Shown here: positions 26,913 through 36,158 of the stretch, in pieces
Position numbering within the stretch: position 1 is the stretch's first letter
How the letters are laid out: each line of letters opens with the position of its first letter
Origin: Streptomyces sp. ML-6
Lineage (GTDB): Bacteria > Actinomycetota > Actinomycetes > Streptomycetales > Streptomycetaceae
NCBI RefSeq assembly: GCF_030116705.1
Contig: NZ_JAOTIK010000001.1
Location: forward strand, 2,820,001-2,884,000
Reading direction: 5' to 3'
DNA length: 64,000 bases
Made by a program: the position numbers and the translations under genes
Notes under the pieces: model-generated
Database searches by the model: none
The model's input: the letters and a program-made list of their open reading frames with translations, nothing else
What the model was told of the DNA's origin: nothing

Positions 26913-28400
26913 GTGAGCGAAAGCGCCGGACCGCCGGACGACTCCGACGACTCGGCCGCGGGCGGCAGCGGGCCGGGGGCCGGGGCCGGTTCCGGTACGG
27001 GAACCGGCCCCGACTCCGGGACGGGAACCGGAACCGGGGCGGAGACCGGGACAGGGACCGGCCCCGGAGCAGAGATCGAAACCGAAACCGGGACCAGGGC
27101 CGAGTCCGGCCCCGACGCCACCCCGGGGGCCGAGACCGGTTCCGAGTCCGACTCCGGGACGGGGACCGAAACCGGTTCCGAGTCCGGTCCCGGCGCCACC
27201 CCCGCCCCGCCCCCCGCCGACGGACATCGACGCCGCTGGCTGCGCTGGACCGCGCTCGGCGCCTCGTTCTTCGTCCTGGTCGCGGCGGGCGTCGGCTGGT
27301 GGCTGTACCGGAAGCTGGACGGCAACATCAGGACGGACGTCTCCGCGGCGGCCGAGCTGAAGACGTACGAGCGGGAGCGGCCCGTCTCCGTGGTGCACGA
27401 CGCGGAGAACATCCTGCTCATCGGCTCCGACAGCCGGGCCGGCAAGAACCGCGCGTACGGCCGTGACGACGGCGGCAGCCAGCGCTCGGACACCACGATC
27501 CTGTTGCACCTGGCGGCGGACCGGAAGAGCGCCACCGCGATGTCCCTGCCGCGCGATCTGATGGTGGATGTCCCGGTCTGTCACACTGCGGACGGCAAAG
27601 CGACGAAGAAGCAATTCGCCCAGTTCAACTGGGCCTTCGAGCTCGGTGGCACCGCCTGCACGGTCCGCACCGTCGAGAAGTTGACCGGCATCAGGATCGA
27701 CCACCACATGGTCGTCGACTTCGACGGCTTCAAGGACATGGTCGACGCCGTGGACGGGGTGGAGGTCTGCCTCAAGAAGCCGGTCGACGACGACGACGCC
27801 CATCTGAAGCTCCCCGCCGGGCGCCAGACGCTCGACGGCGAGCAGGCGCTGGGCTACGTACGGGCCCGCAAGTCGATCGGCAACGGCAGCGACACCGAAC
27901 GGATGGACCGCCAGCAGCAGTTCCTGGGCGCGCTGGTGAACAAGGTGCAGAGCAACGGCGTCCTGCTCAACCCGACCCGGCTCTACCCGGTCCTGGACGC
28001 GGCGACCAAGGCGCTGACCACGGACCCGGGCCTGGACAGCCTCAAGGACCTGTACGAGCTGGTGCGCGGCATGCGTGACGTACCGACCGACAAGGTGCAG
28101 TTCCTGACCGTGCCCCGGCAGCCGTACGCCGCCAACCGGAACCGGGACGAACTCGTCCAGCCCGACGCGGACCGGCTCTTCAAGCGGCTGCGCGAGGACG
28201 ATCCGGTCGCCGTCGTCCCGGCCGACCAGCTCCAGGACGGCACGGGCGGGTCCGGGGACGGCGCGGACCGCTCCCGGGATGACGACGAGAAGAACAATCG
28301 GAAAAAGAATGCCGCGACCGGTTCTCCGGAGGCTTCCGGACCGAGCCCCACGCCGACCTATTCGGGCAACAACGCGGCGGCGGACCTGTGCGAGCAGTAA
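26913..28400 (+). CDS. LCP (LytR-CpsA-Psr) family protein, paralogue 1
   Basis: About 495 residues. A cytoplasmic Gly/Thr/Glu/Ser-rich N-terminus of about 100 residues is followed by one membrane helix (WTALGASFFVLVAAGVGWWL) and an extracellular LCP domain: ENILLIGSDSRAG, ATAMSLPRDLMVDVP, IDHHMVVDFDGFKDMVDAV and ALGYVRARKS. LCP enzymes attach glycopolymers to peptidoglycan. The usual LNAAYxxGG loop is replaced by QFNWAFELGG. There is no LytR_C domain; the tail is charged. I prefer GTG 26913 because AAGG lies 12 nt upstream; it would be directly abutting ATG 26901. Confidence 0.92.
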   Translation: MSESAGPPDDSDDSAAGGSGPGAGAGSGTGTGPDSGTGTGTGAETGTGTGPGAEIETETGTRAESGPDATPGAETGSESDSGTGTETGSESGPGATPAPPPADGHRRRWLRWTALGASFFVLVAAGVGWWLYRKLDGNIRTDVSAAAELKTYERERPVSVVHDAENILLIGSDSRAGKNRAYGRDDGGSQRSDTTILLHLAADRKSATAMSLPRDLMVDVPVCHTADGKATKKQFAQFNWAFELGGTACTVRTVEKLTGIRIDHHMVVDFDGFKDMVDAVDGVEVCLKKPVDDDDAHLKLPAGRQTLDGEQALGYVRARKSIGNGSDTERMDRQQQFLGALVNKVQSNGVLLNPTRLYPVLDAATKALTTDPGLDSLKDLYELVRGMRDVPTDKVQFLTVPRQPYAANRNRDELVQPDADRLFKRLREDDPVAVVPADQLQDGTGGSGDGADRSRDDDEKNNRKKNAATGSPEASGPSPTPTYSGNNAAADLCEQ

Positions 28401-28623
28401 AGCAATTCCCAAGCAGGGGCCGGTGATCGGCGTGTAATGGGCAGTATGACCAGTTGTAAGGACCGTGGAATTTGTCACGCTCGTCGCTCGATGCCGAACG
28501 AGGCCGATAGTGTGACGCGATCCGGTGCTTCCGGCCGCCAGGCCGCGCACTTTTGGAGCGAAAGAACGAGCGCCTGATCGGGGGAGGCGCCTGGCGTGGC
28601 ACCGACGGAGGACTCAAGCGACC

Positions 28624-30444
28624 GTGGATGCGCAAAGTCGTGGGCGGGGGGACGAAATCGACCCCGCGGACCAGTGGGTACTCAACCCGCAGACCGGTGA
28701 TTACGAACTGCGACTGAATCATTCCGGAGGGGATTCGGCAAGCCCTTCGCAGGCTTCCGCGCCGCGTGTCCCCAGAAGCAGGGGTCCGGTCCGGGACGAG
28801 GACGTGGCACGCGACGACACCCCCCGGGGCGGGCGCCGCGCCGCGGCCCGGGACGGCCACGGGCCGGCCGCGCGCCACGAGGTGCCGGGCCAGCGCAGCC
28901 GCCGGGCGGCCAACGGCCGACGCGGCCAGGAGGGTTCCGGCTCCGGCGGCACGGGGGCGGAGCCGGCGGGCCGGCGCAGCCGCAAGGCGCCCAAGGCCGC
29001 CAAGAGCCGCCGCAAGAAGGTGCTGCTGTGGACCGGCGGCTCGATGGCCTTCGTGCTCGTCGGCCTGTCGGCGGCCGGGTACGCGCTGTACCAGCACTTC
29101 AACGGCAACCTGAGCACGGTCGACGTGGGCGGGGCCGGCAACAAGAACGTCTTCGACTCCGACGCCCCGATCAACATCCTGGTCATCGGCACCGACAAGC
29201 GCACCGGCAAGGGCAACGAGGGCTACGGCGACAAGAACAGCGTGGGCCACGCCGACACCAACATCCTCTTCCACGTCTCCGAGGACCGCACCAACGCGAC
29301 GGCGCTGAGCATCCCGCGCGACCTGATCACCGACATCCCGCAGTGCACGTCCAAGCAGCCGGACGGTACGGAGAAGGTCATCCCGGGCACCCCGAACGTC
29401 CGGTTCAACAACAGCCTCGGCCAGGAGGGCCGCGACCCGGGCTGCACCATGGAGACCGTCAGGAAGATCACCGGCCTGAAGGTCGACCACTTCATGATGG
29501 TCGACTTCAACGCGGTGAAGGAACTGTCCACGGCGGTCGGCGGCGTCGAGGTCTGCCTGGCCAAGCCGGTCAAGGACCCGGACTCGCACCTGGACCTGCC
29601 GGCCGGTGAGCACCGCATCCAGGGCGAGACCGCCCTGGCGTTCGTACGGACCCGGCACAGCTTCGGCAATCACGGCGACCTGGACCGGATCAAGGTCCAG
29701 CAGCAGTTCATGGCGTCGATGATGCGGCAGATGCAGTCGGACGACACCCTGACCAGCCCGACCAAGCTGTACAAGCTGGCGGACGCGGCGACCAAGGCAC
29801 TCACCGTCGATACCGGCATCGGCACGGGGGCGAAGCTGGCGTCGCTGGCCCAGGAGCTCGGCAAGGTCAACACCAAGAACATCACCTTCACCACCGTGCC
29901 GGTGCTCGACAACCCGGCCGAGAAGGTCAAGGCCACCGTCGTGGTGGACGAGGCCAGGGCCGAACCGCTGTTCGCCATGATGCGCAACGACACCTCGCTG
30001 ACCGAGGTGAAGTCGCAGAAGAAGGACGCGAAGAGCAAGCAGGACGCACTCCTCAAGGGCCCCAGGGCAGCGGCGGGCGACGTGCGCGTGGACGTGTACA
30101 ACGGCGGCAAGGTCGCCGGTGCCGCGCAGGCGACGGTCGCCTGGCTGCAGAACGAGAAGGGCGTGCTCAAGTCGTCGAACAAGGCCAACGCCCCGGCGAA
30201 GACCGCGAAGACGACGCTGGAGTACGCACCGAACCAGGCGGACCAGGCCCGTGCCCTGGCCGCCATGATGGGCCTGCCCGGCTCGGCCATGAAACAGGGC
30301 ACCGAGGACGCCGAGGGGCTTCAGGCGATGGTCCTGACGCTCGGCGACGACTTCGAGAGCGCGGGCACACCCATCGTCGGACCCACCAAGGTTCCGGCGG
30401 ACGTCCAGCAGGCAAACGCCGACAAGGCAGAGTGCGCCAAGTGA
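28624..30444 (+). CDS. LCP family protein with C-terminal LytR_C domain, paralogue 2
   Basis: 606 residues, starting at GTG 28624 with GGAGGA about 12 nt upstream. An N-terminal Arg/Gly-rich cytoplasmic part of about 130 residues opens with DPADQWVLNPQTGDYELRL. One membrane helix follows, then the LCP domain (INILVIGTDKRTGKG, ATALSIPRDLITDIP, VDHFMMVDFNAVKELSTAV, ALAFVRTRHSFGNHGDLDRI). The C-terminal LytR_C domain begins near VRVDVYNGGKVAGAAQATVA. The loop that is LNAAYxxGG in canonical LCPs reads RFNNSLGQEG. It follows paralogue 1 by 223 bp and probably has its own promoter. Confidence 0.94.
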   Translation: MDAQSRGRGDEIDPADQWVLNPQTGDYELRLNHSGGDSASPSQASAPRVPRSRGPVRDEDVARDDTPRGGRRAAARDGHGPAARHEVPGQRSRRAANGRRGQEGSGSGGTGAEPAGRRSRKAPKAAKSRRKKVLLWTGGSMAFVLVGLSAAGYALYQHFNGNLSTVDVGGAGNKNVFDSDAPINILVIGTDKRTGKGNEGYGDKNSVGHADTNILFHVSEDRTNATALSIPRDLITDIPQCTSKQPDGTEKVIPGTPNVRFNNSLGQEGRDPGCTMETVRKITGLKVDHFMMVDFNAVKELSTAVGGVEVCLAKPVKDPDSHLDLPAGEHRIQGETALAFVRTRHSFGNHGDLDRIKVQQQFMASMMRQMQSDDTLTSPTKLYKLADAATKALTVDTGIGTGAKLASLAQELGKVNTKNITFTTVPVLDNPAEKVKATVVVDEARAEPLFAMMRNDTSLTEVKSQKKDAKSKQDALLKGPRAAAGDVRVDVYNGGKVAGAAQATVAWLQNEKGVLKSSNKANAPAKTAKTTLEYAPNQADQARALAAMMGLPGSAMKQGTEDAEGLQAMVLTLGDDFESAGTPIVGPTKVPADVQQANADKAECAK

Positions 30445-30493
30445 CACCGGGTCACCGCGCCACATCACGAGTCCGAGCAGCAGGGGGGTCCCG

Positions 30494-32164
30494 GTGGGAC
30501 GGAGCAGCACGCCCGGGGAGGGGACACGGTCACGCGTCCGCCACACCGGTCAACTCGGCCCGGAGGACGGGCTGAGCGAGGACGCCCCGGAAAAGGGCGC
30601 GAATCGGGAAGGGGGCGGCCGACGGTCGGCGTCCTCGGCGGGCGGTCATCGGCGCGGGGGGCCGAAACGCCAGGGCAAGAAGGGCAAACGCCGGGTGCTG
30701 CGCTGGAGCGCCTCCGTTCTCGCGCTGCTCATACTCGGCGGCGCGGGGGCCGGATACCTCTACTACGAACGCCTCAACAGCAACATCAAGAAGGCCGATC
30801 TGACGCTCGGCGACCGGAAGATGGCCGGCCACAAGGCCAACGCCGCCGGGCAGACCCCGTTGAACATCCTGCTCATCGGTTCGGACGCCCGGAACTCCAA
30901 GGCGAACAAGAAGCTCGGCGGCGCCAAGGACACCTTCGACGCGCCGCCGCTGGCCGATGTGCAGATGCTGCTGCACCTGTCCGCCGACCGCAGCAACATG
31001 TCGGTGATCAGCATGCCGCGGGACACGATGCTGAAGATCCCGAAGTGCACCGATCCGAAGACGAAGCGCGTCTACCCCGCCTCCAACGGTCTCGCGATGA
31101 CCAACCAGACGCTCGGCCGCGGCGGTCCGGGATGCACCGTGGCCACTTGGTACGAGCTGACCGGCATCACCATCGACCACTTCATGATGATCGACTTCGC
31201 CGGTGTGGTCTCGATGGCCGACGCGATCGGCGGCGTCCCGGTCTGCGTCAAGGAGAACGTCCACTCCCGCACCAGGGACGGCAAGGGCTCCGGGCTGAAA
31301 CTGGAAAAGGGCACCACCAAGATCAAGGGCGAGCAGGCCCTCCAGTGGCTGCGCACCCGCTACGGCTTCGAGGACGGCACCGACCTCGGCCGCACGCACG
31401 CCCAGCACATGTACATGAACTCGATGGTCCGTGAGCTGCGCAAGGGCACCAAGCTCACCGACCCGGGCAAGCTGATGAACCTGGCCGACGCGGCGACCAA
31501 GGCACTGACGGTCGACAAGGGCCTCGACACCGTCAAGAAGCTGTACGACCTGGCGGAGGAGCTCAAGAAGGCTCCCACCAAGCGCATCACCATGACGACG
31601 ATGCCGAACGTCTACGGGACGGGCGCGCTCGCCGGACGGGTGCTCCCCAAGGCCGGCGACGCCGACCAGCTCTTCCAGATGGTCCGCGACGACATCCCGC
31701 TCGACGGCAAGGCTTCCAAGCGCAAGAAGCCGGTCGTCAAGGAGCCCACGTCACCGATTGCCGAGATCCCGGTCAGTGTCCGCAACGGCACGCGCGTGGG
31801 GCTCGACTACCCGGTCAAGGGCCGGGCCGGGGCGGTCAAGCAGCTGCTGATCGACAAGGGCTTCGCCCAGGCCACGGTCGACGCCCAGAACACCGAGGCG
31901 TCGGCCCGCACCAAGATCCTCTTCCCCAGCGTGGACATGCAGGGCAACGCCCAGGCCGTGGCCAAGGCGCTCGGCATCCCGATGTCGGCGGTGAAGAAGT
32001 CGACCGACGTCTCGGGCATCACCCTGGCCGTGGGGGCCGACTGGCGCGAGGACGGGGACTACCACGCGGACGAGGCCGACGAGAAGACCCCGGAGAGCGC
32101 ACGCGCGCTCAAGGGCGACAACGAGGGCGCCTGCATGGACATCCAGCCTGGCTTCACCTGGTAA
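30494..32164 (+). CDS. LCP family protein with C-terminal LytR_C domain, paralogue 3
   Basis: 556 residues. GTG 30494 has GGGGGG 6 nt upstream. The basic N-terminus (KRQGKKGKRRVLRWSASVLA) leads into one membrane helix and an LCP domain: LNILLIGSDARNSKANKKLG, MSVISMPRDTMLKIPKC, IDHFMMIDFAGVVSMADAIG, and ALQWLRTRYGFEDGTDLGRT. LytR_C starts near IPVSVRNGTRVGLDYPVKG. The substrate loop reads GLAMTNQTLGRGG rather than LNAAYxxGG. It lies 49 bp after paralogue 2 on the same strand, likely the same transcript, and ends at a strong palindrome. Confidence 0.94.
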   Translation: MGRSSTPGEGTRSRVRHTGQLGPEDGLSEDAPEKGANREGGGRRSASSAGGHRRGGPKRQGKKGKRRVLRWSASVLALLILGGAGAGYLYYERLNSNIKKADLTLGDRKMAGHKANAAGQTPLNILLIGSDARNSKANKKLGGAKDTFDAPPLADVQMLLHLSADRSNMSVISMPRDTMLKIPKCTDPKTKRVYPASNGLAMTNQTLGRGGPGCTVATWYELTGITIDHFMMIDFAGVVSMADAIGGVPVCVKENVHSRTRDGKGSGLKLEKGTTKIKGEQALQWLRTRYGFEDGTDLGRTHAQHMYMNSMVRELRKGTKLTDPGKLMNLADAATKALTVDKGLDTVKKLYDLAEELKKAPTKRITMTTMPNVYGTGALAGRVLPKAGDADQLFQMVRDDIPLDGKASKRKKPVVKEPTSPIAEIPVSVRNGTRVGLDYPVKGRAGAVKQLLIDKGFAQATVDAQNTEASARTKILFPSVDMQGNAQAVAKALGIPMSAVKKSTDVSGITLAVGADWREDGDYHADEADEKTPESARALKGDNEGACMDIQPGFTW

Positions 32165-32180
32165 CGACAACGGGCGCGCA

Positions 32181-32232
32181 GAACGCCGAAGGGGGCCCCT
32201 CCGAAGCTTCGGAGGGGCCCCCTTCGGCGTTC
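32181..32232 (+). terminator. Perfect 52-bp palindrome after the third LCP gene
   Basis: The arm GAACGCCGAAGGGGGCCCCT plus CCGAAG (32181-32206) is exactly mirrored by 32207-32232: 26 bp per arm with no unpaired spacer. It begins 16 bp after the LCP stop, so a terminator role is likely. It is unusual in having no loop bases. Confidence 0.85.
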
Positions 32233-32403
32233 CGGAACGGGTACGGGCCCTGCGGTGGTCACGACGGTCGTGCCGACCGCGAGGCCCGCCGCGTTACCGC
32301 GAATGGGGGACAGGGGCGCGTCCCGCCGGGTCACGCACCGGGCACCCGATCATATGGACCTACTGTGCGAATGGTTTCCCTCGCACCGCGGAGGTGTCCC
32401 CCC

Positions 32404-33999
32404 GTGCCCACGCCGCACCGTTCCCCCCGCTCTCCTCGCTCCCCCCACCCCTCCCGTTCACCGCATGCGTCGCACTCGCCCCGTTGGCCGCGTTCCCACG
32501 CGCTCCCGCCGCGGCACCGCTCCCGAAGACAGGACGAGCGGCCGGGCTGGGGCATGCGGATGGTGACCGGTCTCTCCGTGCTGGTACTGGGGGCCGGGGG
32601 CATCGGCCACGCGGTGGTGACCGACCTGGCGACCGGGATCGACCGGGTCGACCCGTTCAAGGACATGAAGAACCGGCCCCGCGCGGGCACCGGCACGAAC
32701 CTGCTGCTCGTGGGCACCGACGGCCGCGACCGGATCACCCCGGAGGAGAAGAAGCGGTACCGGCTGGGCGGCGCCCCCTGCCACTGCACCGACACGATCA
32801 TGCTGGTGCACCTGTCGGCGGACAAGGAGCGGGCGAGCGTCGTCTCGCTGCCCCGCGACAGCTATGCCGAGGTCCCCGAGCACCGGGACCGGACCACCGG
32901 CAAGCAGCACACCGCCCACCCGGTGAAGCTGAACGCGGCCTACGCCGAGGGCGGGCCGGGCCTGACCGTGCGGACCGTCGAGCACATGACGGGCATCAAG
33001 ATCGACCACTATCTGGAGGTCGACTTCACCAGCTTCATGAAGACGGTGGACACCCTGGGCGGGGTGAAGATCTGCACCACCCGGCCGATGAAGGACCCGT
33101 ACACCGGTCTCGACCTGGCCGCGGGCACCCATGAGTTGAACGGTGGACAGGCCCTGCAGTACGTGCGTTCCCGGCACATCGACGGGGCCGCCGACCTGGG
33201 CCGGATGCAGCGTCAGCAGAAGTTCCTCGCCTCACTGATCGAGCGGGCGACCGGCAGCGGGGTGCTGCTGAATCCGGTGAAGTTCCGGGACGTCGCCTCG
33301 ACGATGCTGAACTCGGTCCGGGCCGACAAGGACTTCGGCACGGAGCAGATGCTGGAGCTCGGGCAGGCGATGCGCGACTTCTCCCCCGCCTCGTCCGAGT
33401 TCGCCTCCGTCCCGATGGGGAACGTCTCCTACCCGGTCAAGGGCATCGGCTCGACGGTCAAGTGGGACGAGCAGAAGTCGGAGAAGCTCTTCCGGGCCCT
33501 GCGCGAGGACAAGCCGCTCGCCTCGAAGCGCCCCGCGCGGCCGAAGGCCGTGGAGGTCGACGTCGACCCGCGGCTGATCCGGGTCCAGGTCTACAACGGG
33601 ACCACGAAGGAGGGCCTGGGAAGGAGGGTCGACGACGCCCTGCGCGCCACCGGCTTCGACACCACGCGAACCCCGCTGAACGCGCCCCCGAACGGTCCGA
33701 GCACCGACCCGGACGGTCCGAAGGCGGAACCGAGCACCGACCCGGACGGTCCGAGCACGGCCCCGCACCCGGGCGACCTGAAGCGCACCCTGATCACCTA
33801 CGACCCGCGCTGGGACCGGTCCGCGAAGTCCCTGGCCGAGGCCCTGCCCGGGGCCGAGCTGCGGGCGGTGGCGGGCCAGGGCGTCATGCTGCGGGTGACG
33901 GTGGGCACGGACTTCGAGAAGGTCCGGAAGGTGCGGGCCCAGGAGGCGGACCGGGGCGAGTTCGACACGGTCACGGGCGACGAGGTCGCCTGCCCGTGA
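32404..33999 (+). CDS. LCP family protein with LytR_C-like domain, paralogue 4
   Basis: 531 residues from GTG 32404, chosen because GAGGTG lies 7 nt upstream. A Ser/Pro/Arg-rich N-terminus of about 45 residues and one membrane helix (MVTGLSVLVLGAGGIGHAVV) precede the LCP domain: TNLLLVGTDGRDRITPEEKK, ASVVSLPRDSYAEVPEH, VKLNAAYAEGGPGLTVRTVE, and IDHYLEVDFTSFMKTVDTLG. It keeps the canonical KLNAAYxxGG loop. The tail carries a degraded LytR_C domain (IRVQVYNGTTKEGLGRRVDD) split by a short repeat-like STDPDGP insert. It is separated from paralogue 3 by the palindrome. Confidence 0.93.
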   Translation: MPTPHRSPRSPRSPHPSRSPHASHSPRWPRSHALPPRHRSRRQDERPGWGMRMVTGLSVLVLGAGGIGHAVVTDLATGIDRVDPFKDMKNRPRAGTGTNLLLVGTDGRDRITPEEKKRYRLGGAPCHCTDTIMLVHLSADKERASVVSLPRDSYAEVPEHRDRTTGKQHTAHPVKLNAAYAEGGPGLTVRTVEHMTGIKIDHYLEVDFTSFMKTVDTLGGVKICTTRPMKDPYTGLDLAAGTHELNGGQALQYVRSRHIDGAADLGRMQRQQKFLASLIERATGSGVLLNPVKFRDVASTMLNSVRADKDFGTEQMLELGQAMRDFSPASSEFASVPMGNVSYPVKGIGSTVKWDEQKSEKLFRALREDKPLASKRPARPKAVEVDVDPRLIRVQVYNGTTKEGLGRRVDDALRATGFDTTRTPLNAPPNGPSTDPDGPKAEPSTDPDGPSTAPHPGDLKRTLITYDPRWDRSAKSLAEALPGAELRAVAGQGVMLRVTVGTDFEKVRKVRAQEADRGEFDTVTGDEVACP

Positions 34000-34059
34000 C
34001 CGCGCCCCCTCGGGGGTTCCGTGGTCGATGCCGTCCGTCCGGGGATCCTCCGGCAGCTC

Positions 34060-34608
34060 TCAGTCGTCGATGCCGTCCGCCGCGCGCTTCTCCCGCAGCT
34101 CCTTGATCGCGCGGCGCCGGGCGAGGCGGTGGGTGCGGCGGATCTGGGCCTCCTGGTAGCGCCGCTTGTCGCGCTCGGTCTCCGGTATCACCGGCGGCAC
34201 GGGGCGCGGCCTGCCGTCCGCGTCGACCGCCGCGAACACCAGGTAGGCGCTGCCGACCTGCTGGGCGGGGGTCGATTCGTTCCACCGCTCGGCCATGACC
34301 CGGACGCCGACCTCCATGGAGGAGCGGCCGGTCCAGTTCACCTGGGCGCGGACGTGAACGAGATCACCCACGCGGACCGGCTCCAGGAAGACCATCTCGT
34401 CCATCGAGGCGGTGACGGCGGGACCGCCGGAGTGCCGGCCGGCCACGGCACCGGCCGCGTCGTCGACCAGTTTCATGATCACGCCACCGTGCACCGTGCC
34501 CAGCAGGTTGGTGTCGTTGCCGGTCATGATGTGGCTGAGGGTGGTCCGGGAAGCCGCGGTCGGCTTGCCCTGTATGTCGCCCTCCGGGCGCGGGGCCTGA
34601 TCTGTCAT
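34060..34608 (-). CDS. Hotdog-fold acyl-CoA thioesterase
   Basis: 182 residues. The hotdog thioesterase core is LSHIMTGNDTNLLGTVHGGV then IMKLVDDAAGAVAGRHSGGP, followed by VTASMDEMVFLEPVRVGDLV and SSMEVGVRVMAERW, as in the YciA/acyl-CoA thioesterase group. It should hydrolyse acyl-CoA in the cytoplasm; chain-length preference is not visible. The last 35 residues are basic and helical. ATG 34608 has AAGGTGG upstream. It lies on the opposite strand between two LCP genes and is divergent from the next one, with a 119-bp shared upstream region. Confidence 0.92.
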   Translation of the reverse strand: MTDQAPRPEGDIQGKPTAASRTTLSHIMTGNDTNLLGTVHGGVIMKLVDDAAGAVAGRHSGGPAVTASMDEMVFLEPVRVGDLVHVRAQVNWTGRSSMEVGVRVMAERWNESTPAQQVGSAYLVFAAVDADGRPRPVPPVIPETERDKRRYQEAQIRRTHRLARRRAIKELREKRAADGIDD

Positions 34609-34727
34609 ACCGTCCACCTTATGCGTGGTCCCGCGTCCTGCGGCAATGCATCAGCTTGGCAACAGGGCCGCCCCGATTTCCCGTACCCCCTGTAAGGGGG
34701 GTGGCTCCGGCCTGCACACTGGTCCGT

Positions 34728-36074
34728 ATGAGCGACTGGCCCGACGGGCGGACCGACGACAACCGCAGCGGAAATCGCTACGGACAGGGCAGCGACAACG
34801 ACCGACCCGAGAGCGCCCGCGTGATGCGGCATGTCCAGCGGCCCTCCGTGCCGCCGCAGCCGCGCAACGCGCCGCGCGGCGCGGCGCCCCGGCAGCGCCG
34901 GCCGGAGCCGCCGCAGTACGCCCCCGGCACCCCTGCCGGGCCCGGCGGACCGGGCGGACCGGGCGGACCGGGTGACAACGCGGCGTACGACAGTGGTTAC
35001 AACACGGGACAGGTCTACGGCGCCGGCAACGTCCGCCGGACCGGTGGCAACGGCGGGAACGGGCGGAACGACGGCGGGCGCGTCCAGGGCCCGCCGCCCG
35101 ACTGGCGCCGCCGGATCAAGATAGGCTCGCTGGCCCTGGTGAGCGTGGTGCTCGTGGTCTCCATAGGCACGTACTTCTGGGCCGACTCCAAGCTCAAGCG
35201 CGAGGTGGACCTCTCCAAGGTCATCGAGCGGCCCGAGGAGGGCGACGGCACCAACTACCTGATCGTCGGTTCCGACAGCCGCGAGGGCATGACCGCCGAG
35301 GACAAGAAGAAGCTCCACACGGGCTCCGCCGAGGGCAAGCGGACCGACTCGATGATGATCCTGCACGACGGATCGAACGGGCCGACGCTCATCTCCCTGC
35401 CCCGCGACTCCAACGTCGAGATCCCCTCGTTCAAGGGCTCCGACTCCGGCAAGCTCTACCCGGGCCGCGGCCGCTTCACCAAGCTGAACGCCGCGTACGC
35501 CATGGACGGCCCCGAACTCCTCGTCCGCACCGTCGAGTTCAACACCGGGCTGCGCATCGACCACTACGTCGAGATCGGCTTCGGCGGCTTCGCCAAGATC
35601 GTGGACGCGATCGGCGGCGTCGAGATGGACATCCCCAAGGCGTTCAAGGACAAGAAGTCCGGCGCCGACTTCCAGGCGGGCAAGCAGACGCTGAACGGCG
35701 AGCAGTCCCTGGCCTTCGTCCGCACCCGGTACGCCTTCGCGGGCAGCGACCTGGACCGCACGAAGAACCAGCAGAAGTTCCTCGCGGCGCTGGCGAGCCA
35801 GACGGCGACCCCGTCGACGATCCTCAACCCGTTCAAGCTGTACCCGACGATGGGAGCCGGCCTGGACACCCTGATCGTCGACAAGGACATGTCGCTCTGG
35901 TCCCTGAGCCAGATGTTCTTCGCCATGAAGGGCGTCACGGGCGGCGACGGCACGTCGATGAACATGCCGATCTCCGGCTCCGTGGGCGGCAACCTGGTCT
36001 GGGACAAGGCCAAGGTCAAGCAGCTGGTGGAGCAGCTGAAGAACGACGAGAAGGTCACCGTCACCGAGAAGTGA
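34728..36074 (+). CDS. LCP family protein, paralogue 5
   Basis: 448 residues. A disordered cytoplasmic N-terminus of about 125 residues with a PGGPGGPGGPG stretch precedes one membrane helix (IGSLALVSVVLVVSIGTYFW) and a canonical LCP domain: TNYLIVGSDSREGMTAEDKK, LISLPRDSNVEIPSFKGSD, FTKLNAAYAMDGPELLVRTV, IDHYVEIGFGGFAKIVDAIG, and AFVRTRYAFAGSDLDR. There is no LytR_C domain. Start is ATG 34728 (MSDWPDGRTDDNRSGNRYGQ). With paralogue 4 it keeps all conserved loops, so these two are the best candidates for active ligases. Confidence 0.94.
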   Translation: MSDWPDGRTDDNRSGNRYGQGSDNDRPESARVMRHVQRPSVPPQPRNAPRGAAPRQRRPEPPQYAPGTPAGPGGPGGPGGPGDNAAYDSGYNTGQVYGAGNVRRTGGNGGNGRNDGGRVQGPPPDWRRRIKIGSLALVSVVLVVSIGTYFWADSKLKREVDLSKVIERPEEGDGTNYLIVGSDSREGMTAEDKKKLHTGSAEGKRTDSMMILHDGSNGPTLISLPRDSNVEIPSFKGSDSGKLYPGRGRFTKLNAAYAMDGPELLVRTVEFNTGLRIDHYVEIGFGGFAKIVDAIGGVEMDIPKAFKDKKSGADFQAGKQTLNGEQSLAFVRTRYAFAGSDLDRTKNQQKFLAALASQTATPSTILNPFKLYPTMGAGLDTLIVDKDMSLWSLSQMFFAMKGVTGGDGTSMNMPISGSVGGNLVWDKAKVKQLVEQLKNDEKVTVTEK

Positions 36075-36088
36075 CGCCACCTGACGAA

Positions 36089-36120
36089 CGGAAGGGCCCG
36101 GAATCGTCCGGGCCCTTCCG
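36089..36120. terminator. Bidirectional hairpin after LCP paralogue 5
   Basis: Perfect 14-bp stem CGGAAGGGCCCGGA / TCCGGGCCCTTCCG with an ATCG tetraloop, 15 bp past the LCP stop and before the end of the convergent DUF5954 gene. Confidence 0.85.
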
Positions 36121-36158
36121 CCTGGCTCCGTTCGTCTCCGTCCCTCTCCGCCCGTCCG

